A stretch of DNA of 19,291 nucleotides, from assembly GCA_964472545.1 (NCBI GenBank), contig CAYYNP010000198.1, positions 1-19,291 on the forward strand, given 5' to 3'. Below, in pieces: positions 13,679-19,291 of the stretch. The position numbers and the translations under genes are program-made. Numbering within the stretch: the stretch's first letter is position 1; each line of letters begins with the position of its first letter. This stretch comes from CAYYNP01 sp964472545. GTDB lineage: Bacteria > Planctomycetota > Planctomycetia > Pirellulales > Thermoguttaceae. The notes below the pieces were generated by a model. That model was given only the letters and a program-made list of their open reading frames with translations. It did no database searches and had not been told where the DNA came from.

Positions 13679-14485
13679 ATGATGGCTCGCCCTGTGACGG
13701 ACACCTTGCCGATGGATTTTCGCGTCAAACTGAACACCTTTCGCGGCCCGCTCGATCTGCTGCTCTACTTGGTGCGCAAGCACGAGGTCGAGATCGTCGA
13801 GATTCCCGTCTCGACGGTCACCGAGCAGTATCTGGAGTATCTGGCCGTGCTGGAGCGGTTGGACGTCAACGCCGTCGGGGAGTTTCTCGAAGTGGCCAGC
13901 ACGCTGATCGAGATCAAGTCGCAACAGGTGCTCCCTCGGGCCGACGAGATCCAGGACGAGTTGGACGATCCGCGTCAGGAATTGGTCCGCCGGCTGCTGG
14001 AGTACAAGAAATACCGCGACGCGGCGAGCATCCTGGAGGAGCGCAGCCGCAGTTGGCAGCAGCGCTATCCGCGATTGAGCGACGATCTGCCCCCACGAAA
14101 GCGGAATCTGGCCGAAGAACCGATCCAGGAAGTCGAGCTCTGGGACTTGGTCAGCGCCTTCGGGCGGATCATGCGCGACACCGAGGCCGCCAAGCCCTCG
14201 AGCATCGTCTACGACGACACGCCGATCCACGTCTACATGGGCCGCATCCACAGCCGGCTACTGCGCGAAGGACGCCTCTCGTTTGCCGATCTGTTCCAGG
14301 CGGACATGCACCGTTCGACGCTCGTCGGCATCTTCCTCGCGTGCCTGGAGTTGGTCAGCCATCATCAGGTCCGCGTCGAACAGAACCGGCTGTTCGGCGA
14401 GGTCTGGATTCTGCCGAACCTGGAATGCAGCGAACCGCTCGATCTCTCCGGTGTCGATACGTACGAGCACGCCGACGGGGGGTAG
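13679..14485 (+). CDS. scpA: Segregation and condensation protein A
   Basis: 268 residues from the ATG at 13679; ATG at 13682 and 13712 are alternatives, and no start has a good ribosome site. ScpA is the kleisin subunit that bridges SMC ATPase heads and, with ScpB, forms the condensin that compacts and separates chromosomes. FRGPLDLLLYLVRKHEVEI (21-39) is the N-terminal SMC-neck-binding signature. EFLEVASTLIEIKSQQVLP (68-86) and LVRRLLEYKKYRDAA (102-116) follow as in the family. The C-terminal winged-helix segment (about 190-268) includes LVGIFLACLELV. Length is typical. The usual neighbour scpB is not downstream: an RNase Z-like gene follows after 208 nt of repeats. Confidence 0.93.
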   Translation: MMARPVTDTLPMDFRVKLNTFRGPLDLLLYLVRKHEVEIVEIPVSTVTEQYLEYLAVLERLDVNAVGEFLEVASTLIEIKSQQVLPRADEIQDELDDPRQELVRRLLEYKKYRDAASILEERSRSWQQRYPRLSDDLPPRKRNLAEEPIQEVELWDLVSAFGRIMRDTEAAKPSSIVYDDTPIHVYMGRIHSRLLREGRLSFADLFQADMHRSTLVGIFLACLELVSHHQVRVEQNRLFGEVWILPNLECSEPLDLSGVDTYEHADGG

Positions 14486-14690
14486 AGTGACCGGGTGAGG
14501 GAGTGACCGGGTGAGGGGTGACTCGGTGCGGCGTGTTGCATTCTGTGCGCCAAGGCAGTACAAACGTCTGCTCCCGAAGCGACAGCCCCAGCCGGTCCGA
14601 GTGTGAGCCCCCTCATCTTGTCACCCCGTCACCCCGTCACCTCGTCACCCCCGTCACCCCCTCACTCCCTTACCCCCTCACCCCTCACGC
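14485..14690. repeat. Low-complexity GTGACC / GGTCAC arrays in opposite orientation
   Basis: Right at the scpA stop, a 16-bp unit (GAGTGACCGGGTGAGG) occurs twice exactly (14485-14500 and 14501-14516), followed by a partial copy. About 95 nt later, 14613-14690 carries many short GTCACCCC or CTCACCCC units on the same strand, roughly the reverse complement of the first array. The two arrays can pair loosely. The second array runs to within a few bases of the next start codon. Confidence 0.7.
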
Positions 14691-14693
14691 CCG

Positions 14694-15533
14694 ATGGTCA
14701 ACAACCTCCCCGTCCAAACCGTCATCCACAACGAAATGACCATCGAGGGCTACTCTCGGGCGGCGGTGCAGACGTATTGGCGGATTCCGGAGTTGAAGCT
14801 CGGGTTCGATCTGGGCGCGCAGCCGTGGTCGTTCATGGGCACGTCGACCTGGTTCGTTTCGCATACCCACATGGACCACCTGGTGGCCTTGCCGGTCTAT
14901 GTGGCACGGCGGCGGATGATGAAGATGGACCCGCCCACGATCTACCTGCCCGAGGCGGCCATCGAGCCCGTGCAGCGGATTCTGCGGCTGTTCAGCCGGC
15001 TCGATCGCGGGCGGCTGCCCTGTGAATTGCTGCCGGCGGTGCCGGGCGACGAGATCGAACTCTCGCGCGAGCACGTGGTCACGGTGTCGGCCACCACGCA
15101 CACGGTGCCTGCGTTGGGGTACGTGGTCTGGGAGCGCCGGCGGAAGCTGAAGGCCGAGTATCAAGGGCTGGCCGGTGAGCAGATCCGCGACCTGCGGCTG
15201 GCCGGCACGGAGGTGACCAACGAGGTCCGCCACCCGAAGGTCGCCTACCTCGGCGACAGCTCGCCGCCGGGGCTCGACGACTGTCCGGCAATGTACGAGG
15301 CCGAAGTGCTGATTATGGAGCTGACGTTCGTGGCCCCTCGGCACCGCAAGGAGCGGATCCACAAGTTCGGGCACATGCACCTGGACGACGTGCTGGAACG
15401 CCGCGACCGGTTCAAGAATGAGTTGATCATCGCGTCGCATCTGAGCACCCGGTATCACCCCCGGCAGGTTCGGTACTTCGTCGAGAAGGCGCTGCCAGAT
15501 ATGCTTGAAGGTCGTCTACGGTTGTGGATCTAG
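14694..15533 (+). CDS. Metallo-beta-lactamase-fold hydrolase, RNase Z-like
   Basis: 279 residues. The ATG at 14694 has no ribosome site; Met15 (14736) is an alternative. SHTHMDH (56-62) is the metal-binding HxHxDH motif. THTVPALGY (135-143) is the RNase Z-type His loop. YLGDSS (185-190) supplies the bridging Asp188, where GDT is commoner. Further ligand-region residues are FGHMHLDD (225-232) and SHLSTRYHP (248-256), as in tRNase Z. RNase Z trims the 3' trailer of tRNA precursors. The flexible exosite arm typical of long-armed RNase Z is not obvious, so a related phosphodiesterase is possible. Cytoplasmic. It follows scpA on the same strand but is separated from it by the repeat arrays. Confidence 0.8.
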   Translation: MVNNLPVQTVIHNEMTIEGYSRAAVQTYWRIPELKLGFDLGAQPWSFMGTSTWFVSHTHMDHLVALPVYVARRRMMKMDPPTIYLPEAAIEPVQRILRLFSRLDRGRLPCELLPAVPGDEIELSREHVVTVSATTHTVPALGYVVWERRRKLKAEYQGLAGEQIRDLRLAGTEVTNEVRHPKVAYLGDSSPPGLDDCPAMYEAEVLIMELTFVAPRHRKERIHKFGHMHLDDVLERRDRFKNELIIASHLSTRYHPRQVRYFVEKALPDMLEGRLRLWI

Positions 15534-15575
15534 TATTCCGTAGCAGCGCGGATGCTGGGTGGCTGTGATCGCTGG

Positions 15576-15604
15576 TGGATTCCACTCGGTCGATGGCTTA
15601 CAAT
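15576..15604 (+). promoter_or_regulatory. Candidate promoter for the Tat-exported propeller gene
   Basis: TGGATT (15576-15581) and TACAAT (15599-15604) are spaced by 17 nt and lie about 50 nt upstream of the start at 15657. The -10 box is good, the -35 weak. Confidence 0.35.
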
Positions 15605-15656
15605 CCGATCGGGCTGCGTTGCCTCGATCCGGTTCCGTTCCCTTTGGATTTCCGCC

Positions 15657-16931
15657 ATGCCTCGATTGCCAACGAAGTGCACGCGTCGTAGATTGCTGAA
15701 GACGGCCGCCGGCGCCGCACTCTCGACCATCGCCGTGCCGCAGATCATCCTCGGTGGTGAAGCGGCGGAGAAGCTCCCGCCGATTCGCACCATCACCCAA
15801 GGGCCGAAGTTTCACTGGTTCGGCTACTACGACAAGCTCGAATTCGACCGCACCGGCCGATACGTGCTGGGCATGGAGGTCGACTTCGAGCATCGCTCGC
15901 CGCGGCCGGACGACGTGATCCGCGTGGGCATGGTCGACCTTCAAGACGGCGACAAGTGGATCGAACTGGGCCAAAGCCGCGCGTGGTGCTGGCAGCAGGG
16001 CTGCATGCTGCAATGGCGGCCGGGTTCCGACAGCGAGGTGCTCTGGAACGATCGCCATGGCGACCGCTTCGTTTGCCACGTGCTCGACGTGAAGACCCGC
16101 GCGCGGCGCACGCTCCCGCATCCGATCTACACCGTTAGCCCCGACGGCCGCTGGGCCGTCTCGCCCGACTTCCGCCGGGTCAACGATATGCGGCCTGGCT
16201 ACGGCTACGCGGGCTCCGGCGACCCGCACACCGACGCGCTGGCCCCGAAAGACTCGGGCGTCTTCCGCGTCGACCTCGACACGGGCAAACAGGAACTCGT
16301 CGTCTCGCTGGCCGACGTGGCTGCCATTGCGTATCCGCGTGGCGACCTCTCGGAGATGAAGCACTACTTCAACCATTTGCTGGTCAGCCCGGACGGCTCG
16401 CGGTTCGAGTTCCTGCATCGTTGGCGCGGTCCGGGGCAATCCAGTTTTGGCACACGCATGCTCACGGCCCGGCCCGACGGCTCCGACGTCCGAGTGATCG
16501 ACCACAGCGGCCGCACGTCGCACTTCATCTGGCGCGACCCGCAGCACATTCTGGCTTGGTCGTGGCACGAGTCGCACGGCAACGCGTTCTACCTGTTCGA
16601 GGACAAGACGGGCGGCAAGGTCGAGATCGTCGGCCGCGGCGTGATGACCGTCAACGGCCACTGCACGTATTTGCCGGGCAACGAGTGGATCCTCAACGAC
16701 ACGTACCCCCAAGGTTCCGGCCGTCTGCAAAGCCCGTACCTGTACCACGTGGCCGGCAGGCGCCGCGTGTGGCTGGGGCATTTCCACCTGCCGCCGGAGT
16801 ATCGCGGCGAGTGGCGTTGCGACACCCATCCCCGTTTCAGCCCCGACGGCCGTAGCGTGGTGATCGACTCCCCACACACCGGTGCCGGCCGGCAGTTGCA
16901 TTTGATCGACATCAGCGAGATTGTTGCCTGA
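15657..16931 (+). CDS. Tat-exported beta-propeller protein, oligogalacturonate-lyase-like
   Basis: 424 residues. ATG at 15657 is chosen because it places TRRRLLKTAAG (9-19), a twin-arginine signal with a hydrophobic follow-on, at the N-terminus; no ribosome site is visible. The mature protein shows propeller strands with VSPDG turns, for example YTVSPDGRWAVSP and LLVSPDGSRFEF. The opening HWFGYYDKLEFDRTGRYVL and closing DTHPRFSPDGRSVV (His391) recall oligogalacturonate lyase and related PD40 proteins, in which His residues bind manganese. Pectin-fragment cleavage is therefore one possibility, but the family as a whole is poorly tested. A glycoside-hydrolase-like gene follows on the same strand, which fits polysaccharide use. 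Confidence 0.7.
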   Translation: MPRLPTKCTRRRLLKTAAGAALSTIAVPQIILGGEAAEKLPPIRTITQGPKFHWFGYYDKLEFDRTGRYVLGMEVDFEHRSPRPDDVIRVGMVDLQDGDKWIELGQSRAWCWQQGCMLQWRPGSDSEVLWNDRHGDRFVCHVLDVKTRARRTLPHPIYTVSPDGRWAVSPDFRRVNDMRPGYGYAGSGDPHTDALAPKDSGVFRVDLDTGKQELVVSLADVAAIAYPRGDLSEMKHYFNHLLVSPDGSRFEFLHRWRGPGQSSFGTRMLTARPDGSDVRVIDHSGRTSHFIWRDPQHILAWSWHESHGNAFYLFEDKTGGKVEIVGRGVMTVNGHCTYLPGNEWILNDTYPQGSGRLQSPYLYHVAGRRRVWLGHFHLPPEYRGEWRCDTHPRFSPDGRSVVIDSPHTGAGRQLHLIDISEIVA

Positions 16932-16933
16932 CT

Positions 16934-17011
16934 GGGTGGCATGCCCACGCTTGCGTGGGCATGTTGAAGAATCCGCCCCGCCGTGCCCACGCAAGCGTGG
17001 GCATGGCACCC
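16934..17011. repeat. REPIN-like inverted repeat E, also a candidate terminator
   Basis: Arms of 28 bp (16934-16961 and 16984-17011) pair with one mismatch around a 22-nt spacer. Each arm contains a palindrome: TGCCCACGC and GCGTGGGCA separated by TT in the first copy and AA in the second. The element starts 2 nt after the stop of the propeller gene and ends just before the -35 box of the next gene. Confidence 0.8.
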
Positions 17012-17014
17012 TGC

Positions 17015-17043
17015 TTTCGATCGCCCGGCAGACACCGTATAAT
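17015..17043 (+). promoter_or_regulatory. Promoter of the tandem glycoside-hydrolase-like gene
   Basis: A perfect TATAAT (17038-17043) lies 17 nt after TTTCGA (17015-17020). The expected transcript starts near 17050, giving a leader of about 57 nt. Confidence 0.55.
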
Positions 17044-17106
17044 CCCGATGAGGGCAGCGTACGCGGTTGTCGTTTCTTCCATCTCCCCAAGGCGAGGACA
17101 CTGACC

Positions 17107-19291
17107 ATGAAACCGCCATTGCTTTGCCGCATCTTCGCAATCGCAGTGTTGACGCAACTCGCCGCCCTGGCGATACCTCACGCCGCTTGGGCCGACGACG
17201 GCGACCGCATCCAACCGTGGTCGCAGAATCCGTGTTATTGGCAGCACAAGGGCCGGCCCGTCATGTTACTCGGCGGCAGCAAGGACGACAGCCTGTTTCA
17301 GATCCCCGATCTCGAAAAGCACCTCGACGAGATGGCCCGTGTGGGGGCCAACTACATCCGCAACACCATGAGCGACCGCCAGGACAAGGGTTTCGAGTTC
17401 TATCCTTACCACCGGTTGGACAATCGCAAGTACGATCTAGACCGTTGGAACGACGCCTACTGGCAGCGTTTCGAGACGATGCTCCGTTTGACCGCCGAGC
17501 GGGAGATCGTCGTGCAGATCGAAGTCTGGGACCGCTTCGACCACACACGCGACAACTGGCCCCCGCATCCGTACAACCCGAAGAACAACGTCAACTATAC
17601 CTACGAAGCGTCGGGCTTCGTGGCCAACTACCCGGACCATCCCGGCCGCAATCGCCAGCCGTTCTTTTTCACCACGCCGCCGCAGCGGAGCAACCGCGTC
17701 GTGCTGCCGTATCAACAGCGGTTTGTCGACAAACTGCTCTCGTATTCGTTGAAGCACGACCACGTCTTGTACTGCATGGACAACGAAACCTCCGGCCAAG
17801 AGGCCTGGGGCGCGTATTGGGCCGGGTATATCACGAAGAAGGCGGCCGAGGCCGGCAAGCAGGTCTGCGTGACCGAGATGTGGGACGCCTGGGATCTGAA
17901 GTCTGAAGAGCACCGCCGCACGCTCGATCACCCCGAACGCTACCAGTTTGCCGACGTCTCGCAGAACAACCAGAAGATGGGCCAGGTCCATTGGGACAAC
18001 TTCCAGTGGGTCCGCCGACATATCGCCGAAAAGCCCCGGCCGCTGAACACGGTGAAGACCTACGGCGCCGACGGCGGTCGGTTCGGCGACGACCGCGACG
18101 GCGTCGAGCGTTGGTGGCGGCACGTCATCGGCGGGGCGGCGTCGGCCCGGTTCCATCGGCCCGATTCGGGGTTGGGCCTCTCGCCCAAGGCGGCCGCATC
18201 GATTCGCGCGGCTCGCAAGCTGGAATCGCTCATCAAGCTCTGGGACGTCGAGCCGGCCAACGACCTGCTCGCCGATCGCTCGGAAAACGAAGCCTACCTG
18301 GCCGCCAAGCCCGGCTCGGCCTACGCGCTCTACTTCACCGACGGCGGCTCCGTTCGGCTCGATTTGAGCAAGGCGCCCGGCCGTCTCGAGGTGCGCTGGA
18401 TCGACGTCGGCACGGGCGAATGGGCCAGACGTGACAGTCTGACCGGCGGGCGCGTCGTGACAATCGCCGCCCCCGGCAAGGGCCATTGGACGGCGGCGAT
18501 CACGCGAGACGAAGACACGGCGGCACGCACGACCAGCGTTTGGCCGCCCGACGAAGCGGCAGCGTCGTTTGTGACGGTACGGGCGGCTCCCGCTACGGCA
18601 GCCAGTGGTCCGCTCCGCGTCCACTCGAAAAACCCGCGGTACTTTGCCGATGCCGCCGGCAACGTCGTGTTGCTGGCCGGCTCGCACACTTGGAACAACC
18701 TGGTCGACATGGGCCCCACCGATCCGCCGGCCCGCTTCGACTACGATGCGTATCTCGACTGGCTCGAGGCATACCCGCACAACTTCTTCCGGCTCTGGAC
18801 CTGGGAACTGGGTTCCTGGGACACACGTGGCAACCGCGAGAAGAAGGCCAACGTGCATTACGTCCGCCCGCTGCCCTGGCGGCGAACGGGACCCGGCAAG
18901 GCGCTCGACGGCAAGCCGAAGTTCGATCTTCGGCAGTTCGACGAGGAGTACTTCGCACGCCTGAAGCAGCGCGTGCAGGCGGCCGACGAGCGCGGTATCT
19001 ACGCGGCGGTGATGCTCTTCGAGGGCTGGGGCAATCAATTCTCACCCGGCGGCTGGCGACATCATCCATTTCATCCGCAAAACAACACAAGCGGTATCGA
19101 CGGCGACCTGGACGACGACGGCACCGGATTGGAAATCCATGCCGGCCGCAGCCGCCAGATTACGGAGATCCAGCAGAACTACGTGCGGCACGTGATCGAC
19201 ACGGTCAACGCGCTGGACAACGTGCTCTACGAAATCTCGAACGAGAACCACCCCGGCTCGACCGAGTGGCAATACGCCATGATTCGGTTCG
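17107..19291 (+). CDS. Large secreted protein with two tandem glycoside-hydrolase-like barrels (runs off the window end)
   Basis: An open frame of 728 codons without a stop to the window edge, starting at the ATG at 17107 with GAGGA at 17094-17098. A signal peptide covers about residues 1-28 (ending HAAWA). Two similar modules follow. The first (about 30-330) opens NPCYWQHKGRPVMLLGGS and has MDNE (Glu227) and VTEM (Glu257). The second (from about 503) opens NPRYFADAAGNVVLLAGS and has EISNEN (Glu713). An Asn-Glu pair at the end of a strand is the acid/base signature of clan GH-A (beta/alpha)8 glycosidases. Residues about 330-495 form a beta-rich linker. Extracellular carbohydrate hydrolysis is inferred; family and substrate cannot be fixed, and the second catalytic Glu of module two lies beyond the window. 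Confidence 0.82.
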   Translation, partial: MKPPLLCRIFAIAVLTQLAALAIPHAAWADDGDRIQPWSQNPCYWQHKGRPVMLLGGSKDDSLFQIPDLEKHLDEMARVGANYIRNTMSDRQDKGFEFYPYHRLDNRKYDLDRWNDAYWQRFETMLRLTAEREIVVQIEVWDRFDHTRDNWPPHPYNPKNNVNYTYEASGFVANYPDHPGRNRQPFFFTTPPQRSNRVVLPYQQRFVDKLLSYSLKHDHVLYCMDNETSGQEAWGAYWAGYITKKAAEAGKQVCVTEMWDAWDLKSEEHRRTLDHPERYQFADVSQNNQKMGQVHWDNFQWVRRHIAEKPRPLNTVKTYGADGGRFGDDRDGVERWWRHVIGGAASARFHRPDSGLGLSPKAAASIRAARKLESLIKLWDVEPANDLLADRSENEAYLAAKPGSAYALYFTDGGSVRLDLSKAPGRLEVRWIDVGTGEWARRDSLTGGRVVTIAAPGKGHWTAAITRDEDTAARTTSVWPPDEAAASFVTVRAAPATAASGPLRVHSKNPRYFADAAGNVVLLAGSHTWNNLVDMGPTDPPARFDYDAYLDWLEAYPHNFFRLWTWELGSWDTRGNREKKANVHYVRPLPWRRTGPGKALDGKPKFDLRQFDEEYFARLKQRVQAADERGIYAAVMLFEGWGNQFSPGGWRHHPFHPQNNTSGIDGDLDDDGTGLEIHAGRSRQITEIQQNYVRHVIDTVNALDNVLYEISNENHPGSTEWQYAMIRF

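Noticed and set aside
14613..14690. Possible CRISPR array from repeated GTCACCCC units
   Set aside because: The units are 8-10 bp and contiguous, with no spacers and no cas genes.
17067..17906. Plus-strand open frame of 279 codons in another frame
   Set aside because: It overlaps the start of the tandem glycosidase-like gene out of frame. The true frame has a signal peptide, a ribosome site and no stop to the window end.
15516..19038. Two very long minus-strand open frames (538 and 533 codons)
   Set aside because: Both are opposite plus-strand genes with signal peptides and recognisable motifs (the propeller and the tandem glycosidase-like protein).

Overview
The window reads as chromosomal DNA of a GC-rich member of the Planctomycetota, probably a Pirellulales-type lineage (inference). 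The signs are an N-terminal FEPLEHRTLL motif and a C-terminal dockerin-like segment on a large secreted protein, many signal-peptide or Tat-exported proteins of unknown substrate, a hydrazine-synthase-alpha-like propeller/cytochrome protein, a neutral-ceramidase-like protein, a gingipain-like protein, and frequent intergenic inverted repeats. I see no rRNA, tRNA, CRISPR array, transposase or phage gene.

Layout. 232-2547 (+) is a modular exported protein whose cadherin-like domain appears to be interrupted by two other domains. Four minus-strand genes follow at 2658-9311. In transcription order they are: the HzsA-like propeller with two CxxCH haem motifs, a Tat-exported ceramidase-like protein, a C25 (gingipain-like) peptidase, and a small papain/CHAP-like hydrolase. 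They are co-directional but separated by 113-190 nt gaps holding hairpins, so they may be separate transcripts. 9746-10246 (+) is a small secreted Cys/Gly/Pro-rich protein. It converges on a TPR protein (10448-11911, -) across a cluster of terminator hairpins. 12548-12952 (+) is a small Spy/CpxP-like periplasmic protein, and 13122-13343 (-) is a DUF2582-type winged-helix protein with an exceptionally complete Shine-Dalgarno sequence.

The right third is all plus strand: scpA (chromosome condensation), an RNase Z-like metallo-beta-lactamase-fold hydrolase, a Tat-exported beta-propeller related to oligogalacturonate lyases, and a large secreted protein with two tandem glycoside-hydrolase-like barrels that runs off the window end.

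Functionally, most of the window encodes envelope or extracellular proteins that look suited to handling polysaccharides, lipids or proteins, with a few housekeeping genes (scpA, RNase Z-like). No obvious defence or mobile system is present. The most distinctive signals are the doubly nested domain architecture in the first gene, and five inverted-repeat (REPIN-like) elements of unrelated sequence but similar size. Three of the five sit within 2-12 nt of a stop codon.
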